Source: Streptomyces sp. IMTB 2501 (lineage in GTDB: Bacteria > Actinomycetota > Actinomycetes > Streptomycetales > Streptomycetaceae). From it: a DNA stretch of 64,000 nt. Under the pieces are notes generated by a model. It was not told the origin of the DNA and did no database searches. It was given only the letters and a program-made list of their open reading frames with translations. The position numbers were made by a program, and so were the translations under genes. This document shows positions 45,256-53,171 of the stretch, one piece after another. Location of the stretch: positions 28,881 to 92,880 of the forward strand of contig NZ_MQUS01000034.1 in assembly GCF_001953885.1 (NCBI RefSeq), given 5' to 3'. Positions within the stretch are counted from its first letter, which is position 1; each line of letters starts with the position of its first letter.

Positions 45256-45369
45256 GAACAACCTCTCGGAACGTTGGAAAACGGCTTCCGGCACCGTCCA
45301 CTGCGGACAGGAGCCGACCACCGGCCTGGGGATGGGCCGACGGAGCGGGCGGGGGCCGGGGAGATGCAC

Positions 45370-45396
45370 AGCGCCTTTCATGGCGTCCGTATTCCC
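45370..45396 (-). promoter_or_regulatory. Candidate SigR-type promoter of hrdB
   Basis: On the minus strand GGGAAT (45391-45396)-N18-GCT (45370-45372), against the SigR consensus GGGAAT-N18-GTT. hrdB is a known SigR target in S. coelicolor. The site is about 115 bases before the hrdB start. Confidence 0.55.
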
Positions 45397-45449
45397 TCCG
45401 CGGCTGTCACCTCTTAGGTCATCGCGCTGTTTCCACGAGTGTTACGCCC

Positions 45450-45479
45450 AATCTACGTGGCCCGAGTCACACCCCGTAA
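45450..45479 (-). promoter_or_regulatory. Candidate housekeeping promoter of hrdB
   Basis: Minus-strand TAGATT (45450-45455), a good -10, 18 bases from TTACGG (45474-45479), a poor -35. About 195 bases before the hrdB start. Confidence 0.35.
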
Positions 45480-45568
45480 GCGGTCAAAAGCAGTCAGACA
45501 TGGACAGAGAAGATCATCGATGCCGTCATACCCGGTCCCTCGCATGGCCCGCGGCGGCCCGTCACACC

Positions 45569-45609
45569 GCCGGACCCCGCCGGACCGCACTGGTCCGGCG
45601 GGGTCCGGC
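45569..45609 (-). terminator. whiH terminator hairpin
   Basis: Perfect 18-bp stem (45569-45586 with 45592-45609; arms built of GCCGGACCCC GCCGGACC) with a 5-base loop, 92 bases past the whiH stop. An 11-base unit GGGGTCCGGCG is repeated once more at 45610-45620. Confidence 0.8.
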
Positions 45610-45701
45610 GGGGTCCGGCGACGGCCAGCAAGACCCCCGCACCGCCACGAGCACCACGAGGACGCCGCACACCGGCGACCGCACCGCCTCGGCCGCGACG
45701 G

Positions 45702-46589
45702 TCAGTGCTCGCGCGGGGCGGGCACCACACGCTCGACCTCGGGGTGGACCGTGAGCAGCTGGCGCATGGCCGCCTCGGCCGCCGTGCCGTCGCCGGTGCC
45801 GAGCGCGTCGACGATCCGCGCGTGCTGTGCGAGCGACGTCTCGTTCGCCCGGTCGCACCCCGTGACGGGGCCGCCGGAGACCTGGAGGGCCGCCGAGACG
45901 ATCCCGGAGAGGTGCTCCAGCATGCGGTTGCCGGCGGTCTGGATGAGCAGTGCGTGGAACTCGCCGTCGGCGCGCGAGTACGTCAGGGCGTCGCCCTGCG
46001 CCATGGCGTGGCTCATGATCTCGACCATGTCGCACAGGCGCTGCTGCACCTCCTCGCGTCCGTGCCCGGCGGCGAGGCGGGCGGCGAGCGGCTCGATCGT
46101 CCAGCGCAGCTCGCTCAGCTCGCGGCGCTGGTCGTCGCGCTGGGGCCCGAAGGCCCGCCACTCGATGATGTCGGGATCGAGCAGGTTCCAGTCGCTGACA
46201 GGACGCACGCGCGTGCCGACGTTCGGGCGGGCGCTGACGAGGCCCTTGGCCTCGAGGACGCGGAGTGACTCGCGGACGACGGTGCGGGAGACCTCGAAGC
46301 GCTGGCCGATCTCCTCGGGCACCAGCGGACGGTCCGCGCCCAGGTCGCCGGAGACGATCATCTGTCCCAGCTGCTGAACGAGTTGGCCGTGCAGTCCACG
46401 GCCACGGCTGCCCGCGGCGCGCCGGCCGACGCGGCCCAGATCGGGGTCCGCGCCTTCCCAGGAAGGCGCTCCGACGCGATCGGCCACCTGGGGCTCCGCG
46501 TAGGGGTAGCGGTCGAGTTCGCCCGGGCCGGCCAGACCGGAGTCGGTGGAGCGGGCGGCGGTCATCATGGTGTGCGCAAGGGTACTCAC
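45702..46589 (-). CDS. whiH: Sporulation regulator WhiH (GntR/FadR family)
   Basis: 295 aa. N-terminal extension of about 65 residues, GntR winged helix (LVPEEIGQRFEVSRTVVRESLRVLEAKGLVSARP), then the FCD ligand domain (LRWTIEPLAARLAAG, GEFHALLIQTAGNRML). GTG start at 46589 with AAAGGA six bases upstream. WhiH acts in aerial hyphae during sporulation septation and is known to be expressed from a sigma-WhiG dependent promoter. Its position immediately upstream of hrdB on the same strand is the Streptomyces arrangement (SCO5819-SCO5820). Confidence 0.92.
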   Translation of the reverse strand: MSTLAHTMMTAARSTDSGLAGPGELDRYPYAEPQVADRVGAPSWEGADPDLGRVGRRAAGSRGRGLHGQLVQQLGQMIVSGDLGADRPLVPEEIGQRFEVSRTVVRESLRVLEAKGLVSARPNVGTRVRPVSDWNLLDPDIIEWRAFGPQRDDQRRELSELRWTIEPLAARLAAGHGREEVQQRLCDMVEIMSHAMAQGDALTYSRADGEFHALLIQTAGNRMLEHLSGIVSAALQVSGGPVTGCDRANETSLAQHARIVDALGTGDGTAAEAAMRQLLTVHPEVERVVPAPREH

Positions 46590-46649
46590 GGATCCTTTGT
46601 CGGCGCCGTCTCCAACTCCCTTGAGGTCTTTGGTGAAAAGCACACGAAA

Positions 46650-46707
46650 GGGTGATCGCTCACCCCGTCGCAATTGACGCCTTATCGGAAAGAAATGGGC
46701 TTTCCGA
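46650..46707 (-). promoter_or_regulatory. whiH promoter region: WhiG-like -10 and two inverted repeats
   Basis: Minus-strand TCCGATAA (46682-46689) matches the sigma-WhiG -10 GCCGATAA at 7 of 8 positions; a TAAA -35 at the expected distance is not evident. Inverted repeats TCGGAAAG-N7-CTTTCCGA (46685-46707) and GGGTGA-TCGC-TCACCC (46650-46665) flank it and could bind WhiH itself. Confidence 0.5.
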
Positions 46708-46752
46708 CAGGGAGTTGTGCCCATGGCGGGATCGGAAGTGCACGCTTGCACA

Positions 46753-49683
46753 TCACCGGAACCGGGTGCGCAGCGTCGCCACGAGGTATGCGCACAGCAG
46801 TGCCGAGATCGACAACACCAGTGCGCCGCCCACGGGTTGGGCGAGTACCCGGGCCATCCCGAGCAGGTACCGCTCACCTCCGAAGGGCCACTGCAGCAGG
46901 AGCACCTCCCGCATCCGCACCGGGAATCCGGCGGCCATGCGCAGCACAGGCCCCCGCATCGCCTCGTGCACGAGGGGCACGACGACCACGGGTACGGCGA
47001 GCACGGCGGCCAAACCGCCCGCGGTGGACCGGAACACACCGGCCGCCAGCACACCGGCCCAGGCGCAGCCGACGACGAGACCGAACCAACTCACGCTCAT
47101 CGAAAGCCAGTCCGCGGGAACTTGTGTCAGATCCCGTCCGTAGACGACGTAGAGCACTTCGGCGTCGCAGCCCATGGTCGCGAAGGCCAGCAGCACCGCG
47201 GTGGCTCCGGAGACGAGCAGTTTCGCGGTGAGCAGCCCCAGCCGGCGGGGCACGGTGCCGCGGTCCACCGCGAGGGCGGGGTGGCGGAACTCGTCCCCGA
47301 AGGCCAGCGCACCCAGCAGTCCCGCGGCGAGCGCCGCGGGCGGCAGCGGCAGCTCCTGCGGCCACGCGGCGAACAGCCGCTCCTGCGGGGTGTGCCCGAG
47401 GCGGGCGAGCAGTACGGCGGTGAGCGCGGACAACACCAGTACGACACCGCAGGTGAGGAAGCCGACGCCGATCCCGGTGGCGCGCCGGATCTCGTAGCGC
47501 AGGGGGCGGAGGGGGCTGGGGGCGGGGCGGACGGAGATGGGGGGCGGGAGGGGGGACAGGGCGTCGAGGGAGCGGACGCCGTCGGGGCGGGCGGCGCCGG
47601 CGGTCTGCGGTTGACGGGTGCGGGGGTTCCTGGCGCCGGGGAGGCGGGCGCGGAGGGCGGAGATGCCCGCGGTCGGGGTGTTCGCGCTGCCGGCCTGCGG
47701 TTCCTTGGCGGGCCGGACGGCATCGTGCTCGGCGTCCGCGGGGGGCGTCGCCTCGGCGGTCCGGGCGCCGTCGGCTCCTGCGGCGCCCGCGGCTCCCGCG
47801 AACACCTCGGCGGGAACCGCTTCGGTGCTTTCGCCGGGCGCGCCCTCGCGGTCGGGGTCGACGCCGCCGTGCGCCGTATGGTCGGCGGCTGGGGCCGCCT
47901 CGGCCCGCGACGCGCCTTCGGACGGTGCGCGAGGGGTGGTGTCCGTGTGCTCGGTCTCCGGCCGCGGGTTGGGCGCCTTCCCGAGCGACGGCTTCTCGCC
48001 GCCGACGGCCTGCGGCCGCTCCCCTGCCGGCGATTCTTCCGTCAGCGGTTCTTCGTCCGAGGCCACGCTGGACGCGGCCCGCTGGGCCGTCGGCGTGTCC
48101 CCTTCGGCGCTCTTACGGTCCTCCGCCGAGAAGCCGAAGGGCATGGCGCGCCGTTCTCCGGCTGAGGGAGTTGACGCCGTGCCGCCCGCCGCTCCTGACG
48201 GTCGGCCGGAGGCCGCAGAAGCCTGCTCCGACGGGGGCGAGTCGGATGCGGACGCGTCGGCATCCGCCGCGGTCGAGCCGAGCGCCGAGGCGCCGACGGC
48301 CGGCTGCGCCGCCGCAGCGAGCCCGGCGGCACCCGACAGCGCCTGCGGCAGACCGCGCACGGCCGTTCCGGGCTCCGTCTGCGGCACACCGCGCGCGGCC
48401 GTCCCAGGCCCCGCCGACGGCAAGCCGCCTGCCGTCCTCTCCGACTCCATCGCCGAGAGACGGCGCAGCGCCGCCCTCGGCTGCGCCACCGAGTGACCAC
48501 GGATCATCGCCTCGGGCCTGGCCGTCAGCAAGTCGTGCAGGGTCGTCCCCGAATCCACTGCCGGCAGACCGTGGGCCACCGCCTCCGGCTCCGCCGCCGA
48601 CAGACCAGGGACCGCCACCTCCGGCTCGCCCACCGGCAGACCGTGCACCGTCGCCTCGGGCTCTGCCGCCAGCAAGTCGCGTACTGTCGGCTCCGACTCC
48701 GTCGGCGATGAGTCGGGCGCGGGATGGTCATGTTCCGTCGGTGGCTCGTGTTGTGGCTCTGCGCTTGTGTTCCTCGGTGAGATGCCCTGGGGTGCGGTGC
48801 CGGCTCCCGGCCCCATGTCGCCCGTCTCGTCCGCGAGTTGATGGACGAGGATGCCGTGGCGGAACGCGGTCTCGCCGACGTCGGCGGTGGTGGAGCCGTA
48901 CACCGAGAGGCGGTTGCCGCCCTCCCGTACGACCTCGACGGACCGGCGCGCGGTGCGGGCCTCTTTGGTGAGCAGGGCCGCGAGGCGCGCCGCGTGCGGG
49001 CTGCGGACGGCCACCCGCGGGCGTAGCCGGGTACGGGCGAACTCCCGTCCCTCCTGGTCGGCCACGAGCCTGCCGCGGTCGAGGGTGACGACCCGGTCGG
49101 CGGCGCGCGCGGCCTCCTTGGCGTCGGCGGTGGTGCAGAGCACGGTGCCGCCCTGGTCGGCGTGGGCCCGCAGCATGCCGTGGAGCCATTGCATCTCGCG
49201 GGGGGAGAGGCCGTCGGCGGGTTCGTCGAGAACGAGTGTGTGCGGGTCGGGCAGCAGGGCGCAGGCCAGGCCGAGTCTGCGGTCCATTCCGCGCGAGAGC
49301 GAGCCGAGGCGCTCCTCGCGGAGGCCGACGAGGCCGACCGCTTCGAGGACCTCGTCGGCCCGGCGCGCGGAAACCCCCGAGGCCGCGCACAACATGCGCA
49401 GATGGCCGCGGACCGAACGGGCCGGATGCCCGGGTACGTCGCCGAGAAGTACGCCGACCTCGCGCGACGGATGGGCGATCCGGTGCAGGGGACGCCCTCT
49501 GAAGTAGGTGATGCCGCGCCCCTGTTGCAGTTCGAGCATCAGTCTGAGCGCTGTCGTCTTGCCCGCGCCGGCGCCGCCGAGGAGCACGGTGACATGGCCC
49601 GCGTGCGCTTCGAACGAGACGTCGTCGACGGCGGGCCGGTTCGCCTTGCGGGAATTGCTGGTCAGTCCGAAGGCCTGGATCAC
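46753..49683 (-). CDS. ABC transporter ATPase-permease fusion with long repeat-rich linker
   Basis: About 976 aa. N-terminal ATPase (about 1-220): Walker A GGAGAGKTT, signature LSRGMDRRLGLA, Walker B TLVLDEPADGLS. Residues about 290-720 are a low-complexity linker containing ten 12-residue repeats. The C-terminal 240 residues hold about six membrane segments (GIGVGFLTCGVVLVLSALTAVLLA, LAAGLLGALAFGDEF, AVLAVPVVVVPLVHEA), an ABC-2-like permease. ATPase and permease in one chain is a half-transporter layout, but the linker is unusual. GTG 49683 or TTG 49692 are possible starts, neither with an RBS. Substrate unknown. Confidence 0.8.
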   Translation of the reverse strand: MIQAFGLTSNSRKANRPAVDDVSFEAHAGHVTVLLGGAGAGKTTALRLMLELQQGRGITYFRGRPLHRIAHPSREVGVLLGDVPGHPARSVRGHLRMLCAASGVSARRADEVLEAVGLVGLREERLGSLSRGMDRRLGLACALLPDPHTLVLDEPADGLSPREMQWLHGMLRAHADQGGTVLCTTADAKEAARAADRVVTLDRGRLVADQEGREFARTRLRPRVAVRSPHAARLAALLTKEARTARRSVEVVREGGNRLSVYGSTTADVGETAFRHGILVHQLADETGDMGPGAGTAPQGISPRNTSAEPQHEPPTEHDHPAPDSSPTESEPTVRDLLAAEPEATVHGLPVGEPEVAVPGLSAAEPEAVAHGLPAVDSGTTLHDLLTARPEAMIRGHSVAQPRAALRRLSAMESERTAGGLPSAGPGTAARGVPQTEPGTAVRGLPQALSGAAGLAAAAQPAVGASALGSTAADADASASDSPPSEQASAASGRPSGAAGGTASTPSAGERRAMPFGFSAEDRKSAEGDTPTAQRAASSVASDEEPLTEESPAGERPQAVGGEKPSLGKAPNPRPETEHTDTTPRAPSEGASRAEAAPAADHTAHGGVDPDREGAPGESTEAVPAEVFAGAAGAAGADGARTAEATPPADAEHDAVRPAKEPQAGSANTPTAGISALRARLPGARNPRTRQPQTAGAARPDGVRSLDALSPLPPPISVRPAPSPLRPLRYEIRRATGIGVGFLTCGVVLVLSALTAVLLARLGHTPQERLFAAWPQELPLPPAALAAGLLGALAFGDEFRHPALAVDRGTVPRRLGLLTAKLLVSGATAVLLAFATMGCDAEVLYVVYGRDLTQVPADWLSMSVSWFGLVVGCAWAGVLAAGVFRSTAGGLAAVLAVPVVVVPLVHEAMRGPVLRMAAGFPVRMREVLLLQWPFGGERYLLGMARVLAQPVGGALVLSISALLCAYLVATLRTRFR
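48340..48699 (-). repeat. Ten degenerate 36-bp (12-residue) tandem repeats within the ABC fusion gene
   Basis: Units such as EPEATVHGLPVG, EPEVAVPGLSAA, EPEAVAHGLPAV, DSGTTLHDLLTA, EPGTAVRGLPQA follow each other without gaps, in frame. The pattern is about xPxxxxxGLxxA. The DNA period is 36 bases; units have diverged, so this is an old expansion. Confidence 0.9.
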
Positions 49684-49769
49684 CTGCAGCAAGATAGCGT
49701 GCGATGTCCAGTTTTTCTGGTATATCCCGATCTATTGCCGTGTGCGATGCAGGTAACGCGCTGCGCGTC

Positions 49770-50615
49770 TCAGACCTCGGGGCGCAGCATCGGGGGGTTG
49801 AGCAGAGTGGCGCCACCGGCCCGGAAGAGCTGCGCCGGACGGCCGCCCTGGCGCGTGGTCGTCCCTCCGGTCGGAACGAGGAATCCGGGAGTCCCGGTGA
49901 CCTTGCGGTGGAAGTTCCGCGGGTCGAGGGCCACTCCCCACACCGCCTCGTACACCCGGCGCAGCTCGCCGACGGTGAACTCACTCGGGCAGAACGCTGT
50001 GGCGAGTGACGAGTACTCGATCTTGGACCGGGCTCGCTCCACTCCGTCGGCGAGGATCTGGGCATGGTCGAAGGCCAGCGGTGCCACGGGCTCGCCGTCG
50101 CGGCCGTAGCCGCCCTGCTGGAGCAGTTCCTCGACCGGGGCCCAGCGTGCGTTGCTGGCGTCGCCTCCCGCCCGCGGGGCGGGCAGGTCGGGCGCGAGCG
50201 CGAGGTGGGCGACGCTCACCACGCGCATACGCGGGTCCCGCTTGGGGTCTCCGTAGGTGGCGAGCTGTTCGAGGTGGGCTCCGTTGTCCTGGGCCGGGGC
50301 CGGGGCCGAGGGGTCGTGTGCGCACAGCCCGGTCTCCTCGGCCAGCTCGCGCGCCGCCGCCTGGGTGAGATCCTCGTCGGCCCGCACGAAACCGCCGGGC
50401 AGCGCCCAGCGCCCCTGGAACGGGGGCTCGCCCCTGCGGATCGCCAGCGCACACAGCGCATGGCGGCGCACGGTCAGCACGACCAGGTCCACGGTGACGG
50501 CGAAGGGCGGAAAGGCTGACGGGTCGTAGGGCATGCGGCGATCATAGTCGTCTGCCTGACGATAAACACTCCCCTCGTCGGGCGCATCGGTGGTGGTTGC
50601 GCTTCGTTCGGTCAT
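49770..50615 (-). CDS. Nudix hydrolase / NrtR-like transcriptional regulator
   Basis: 281 aa. The N-terminal Nudix fold has an intact Nudix box: GGFVRADEDLTQAAARELAEETGL (G-x5-E-x7-REL-x-EE-x-G-L). The C-terminal winged-helix segment (FCPSEFTVGELRRVYEAVWGVALDPRNFHRKV) matches NrtR proteins, ADP-ribose-sensing repressors of NAD metabolism genes. An intact catalytic box is unusual for a pure repressor, so it may hydrolyse ADP-ribose. ATG 50615 chosen; another ATG lies at 50534. Same strand and 49 bases after the debranching-like gene. Confidence 0.85.
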   Translation of the reverse strand: MTERSATTTDAPDEGSVYRQADDYDRRMPYDPSAFPPFAVTVDLVVLTVRRHALCALAIRRGEPPFQGRWALPGGFVRADEDLTQAAARELAEETGLCAHDPSAPAPAQDNGAHLEQLATYGDPKRDPRMRVVSVAHLALAPDLPAPRAGGDASNARWAPVEELLQQGGYGRDGEPVAPLAFDHAQILADGVERARSKIEYSSLATAFCPSEFTVGELRRVYEAVWGVALDPRNFHRKVTGTPGFLVPTGGTTTRQGGRPAQLFRAGGATLLNPPMLRPEV

Positions 50616-50664
50616 GGGGTGCAGGATCGGCTCCTGTTCTTCGTTCCCGTGGCGTCGTACGAGG

Positions 50665-52857
50665 TCAGACTCCCAGTTGCAGGCCGTCCGCCGCCTCCTC
50701 GACCATGGCGAGGCCCAGCCGGCTGACACGCACGGCGAACGAGGCGCCGGCGACGCGCAGCCCGGTCAGGCCGAGTTCGCCGAGCGGTGCGCTGCGCACG
50801 GGGCTCAGGGTGACCGTACCGGCGGGAGTGTCGGGGCGGATGCCGGCGAGTGCGGTGAGCATCATGATCGCGGAGGCCGCCGCGGTGGAAGCGGGTCGGC
50901 AGGCCGCGGGGTGCGGCAGGGGAGCGCTCCCGCCGAAGCGCTGTTCGCCGGCGAACATGTCCGGCAGCCGGTGACCGAAGTGTTCCGCCGCGTCCAGCAG
51001 CCCTCTCAGCAGGCCACTCGCCTCCTTGTCGTAGCCGGCGGCGGCCAGTCCGGCGACGGCGAGTGCGGTGTCGTGGACGCGGACGGCTCCGGTCCGGTGG
51101 CCGAACGGGTTGTGTCCAGCCTCCCTGGCCCCGAGTCCCCGCAGTCCCCAGCCCGCGTCCATGGCGGGGGTGCCGAGCAGTCTGGCGAGGTGTTCGGTCT
51201 GTACGGGATCGAGCAGGCCCGGGGCGAGCCGGCCGAAGCCGAGCAGGCCGGTGTCGAGGAGGTGGACGACGGTGGAACCGAGGTGCGGCACGGGTCGGCC
51301 GTCCGGTGCCAGGGCCGCGGCCGGGCGTCCGCCGCCACGGTCCTCGACCCAGAAGTCGGCTCGGAAGGCAGCCCGCAGGGCCTGGGCCCACTCGCGTAAC
51401 TCGGTGGCGCCGGGCCGGTCGAAGGCGTCGAGGAGATCGGCGCCGAGCAGGGCCGCCCGATAGGCATGGGCCTGCGTGTCACAGCGCGCCGGGCCGCCTG
51501 GCTGGGGGTCGGGGAGGTAGGGGCCTGCACCGGCGGTGGTCCGCAGCCAGGTGAGGCAGCGTTCCGCGGCGGGCAGCAGCTCTCTCGTCTCCTGCTCGGG
51601 AAGTCCCCAGCGGCGGGCCTCGGCGAGCAGAACGGGGAAGAGCAGGGTGGCCTCCGAGCCTGTGCAAGCCGGCGGGAGGAAGGGGCCGGCGTCGCGCCGT
51701 GGCCCCGGGATCAGGCCGGCCCGCGGGCTCCCCTCGGGAAGCTGGGTGCGGGCCAGGGTGCGCAGGGTGCCCGCGGCCAGCCGGGTGCCGAGCGGCAGGG
51801 CCATGCGAGCCGCGGCCAGGGCTTCGGCGGGGGCCAGTCCGCAGCGCCAGGGCGCGCCCGCGGCGAGGTGGATGTCGGCCGGGTGGGCGACGTCGCGCAG
51901 CAGCAGTGCCTGGAGATCGGCGATCGCCACGTCCAGCAGCGGGGTCACCCGGGGGTCGTCGCCGGTCGCCCGGGCTGGGGCCAGCGGGCTGGTGGTGGCA
52001 TGTCCCGCGGGCCGAAGCGGCCCTGCGCCGTCCAGCCGCACCCGGAGTTCGACGGTTGCCGTACCGCCGGGCGGCAGTTCCAGCTCCCACCGGAGCAGTC
52101 CGGCTGACGCGAGGGCGTCGGAGGGCGGCGGGTCGGCGATGACGGAGGCGGCGGCACCGGCCGTGGCCCAGCGCAGGCCCGAGTCATGGACGGTGGCGGG
52201 GAGTTCGGGGCCTGCCCGGCCGGAGGCGATGGCGGCGAGTTCGGCGAGGTCCGTGCCGAGGGCCACCTCGACGGGCAGCCTCAGCGGACGCGCGGCGGCG
52301 TTGCGCAGGATGATCCGTTCGGTTCCGTCGGCACGACGGGTCCGCTCGACCACGAGATCCGGATCGGGGCCCGCCGACGGGGAGACCCGCAGTGTTCCCA
52401 CGAAGCGGGCGCTGTCGGCGCTCGCCATCCGGGCCTGCACGGCCAGCGGTTCGCGACCGGCCACGCGGAGCTGGCACCGTGCCAGCAGGCGCCTGCCACC
52501 CCGGTAGAACCCGTCCAACCCCCGGCCCGTCAGTTGTCCCTCACCGGAGATGGCGAGGCCCGGCAGGGCGACACAGACCAGGGCGGCATGAGTGGACGGC
52601 AGCTCGGGCGCCGGGCGGCCGGCCTGCGGTGTGCGCATCGGCGCGGCCACGGTGGGCCAGCGACCGCGGCCCGGTGCCGGCGTCGATGGCCTGGCGCGAC
52701 CTGCCGAGAGGTTCGGTCCGCGGACCGTGGGCGAGGGCGGAACGTCGATGGTCTGCCGCACGGTGGTGACGGCACCGTCCTGCGGGAACCACTCGTGACT
52801 CTCCCGGGGCGGACGTTCGTCGTCGGGGGCGTAGGAGGGAGTCGGCTGCTGGTGCAT
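50665..52857 (-). CDS. Glycogen debranching N-terminal domain / amylo-alpha-1,6-glucosidase-like protein
   Basis: 730 aa. After a disordered Pro-rich N-terminus (about 1-90) comes the GDE_N-type domain (LDGFYRGGRRLLARCQLRVAGREPL), then a six-hairpin (alpha/alpha)6 glucosidase-like region (APWRCGLAPAEALAAARMALPLGTRLAAGTLRTL, GWGLRGLGAREAGHNPFGHRTGAVRVHDTALAV). The usual YHxGxVWP-type motif is altered to NPFGHRTGAVRVHD, so activity on glycogen is uncertain. ATG with GGAGGAAG nine bases upstream. Cotranscribed with the Nudix gene by spacing. Confidence 0.8.
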   Translation of the reverse strand: MHQQPTPSYAPDDERPPRESHEWFPQDGAVTTVRQTIDVPPSPTVRGPNLSAGRARPSTPAPGRGRWPTVAAPMRTPQAGRPAPELPSTHAALVCVALPGLAISGEGQLTGRGLDGFYRGGRRLLARCQLRVAGREPLAVQARMASADSARFVGTLRVSPSAGPDPDLVVERTRRADGTERIILRNAAARPLRLPVEVALGTDLAELAAIASGRAGPELPATVHDSGLRWATAGAAASVIADPPPSDALASAGLLRWELELPPGGTATVELRVRLDGAGPLRPAGHATTSPLAPARATGDDPRVTPLLDVAIADLQALLLRDVAHPADIHLAAGAPWRCGLAPAEALAAARMALPLGTRLAAGTLRTLARTQLPEGSPRAGLIPGPRRDAGPFLPPACTGSEATLLFPVLLAEARRWGLPEQETRELLPAAERCLTWLRTTAGAGPYLPDPQPGGPARCDTQAHAYRAALLGADLLDAFDRPGATELREWAQALRAAFRADFWVEDRGGGRPAAALAPDGRPVPHLGSTVVHLLDTGLLGFGRLAPGLLDPVQTEHLARLLGTPAMDAGWGLRGLGAREAGHNPFGHRTGAVRVHDTALAVAGLAAAGYDKEASGLLRGLLDAAEHFGHRLPDMFAGEQRFGGSAPLPHPAACRPASTAAASAIMMLTALAGIRPDTPAGTVTLSPVRSAPLGELGLTGLRVAGASFAVRVSRLGLAMVEEAADGLQLGV

Positions 52858-53171
52858 GGGGAGGCTTCCTCCGCGCTCGGTGCGCCTGGGACGTGCTCGG
52901 CGGCCGGCGGGACGCCCGGGCGGACAAGGGTCGTACGGCGGCAGGGCCTGTCCAGGCGTTCCGCCACTCAGGTGAACGGAGCGGGACTCGTCCGGGTCAC
53001 GGCTCGACTCGGGGAAGCCGGTGGCACGGCGGCGGGACAACAGGGCGGTGCCGCCGCTCGGGCCGCGTGTGAGCCGGTGCCACCAACGGACGCGCGGCGG
53101 AACGGGGCGTCGGCTTCGAGCGGTCGGACAGGTCCGGTGGGCCAGGCGACGGCCCAGCAGGGTGCCGGCGC
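52858..53171. other. Intergenic region
   Basis: 314 bases between two same-strand genes. A minus-strand frame is open throughout, but the RBS-supported start is at 52857. No hairpin or promoter could be assigned with confidence. Confidence 0.5.

Noticed and set aside
48340..48699. 36-bp periodic repeat considered as a CRISPR array
   Set aside because: Units are contiguous and diverged with no spacers, stay in frame in a large gene, and no cas genes are present.
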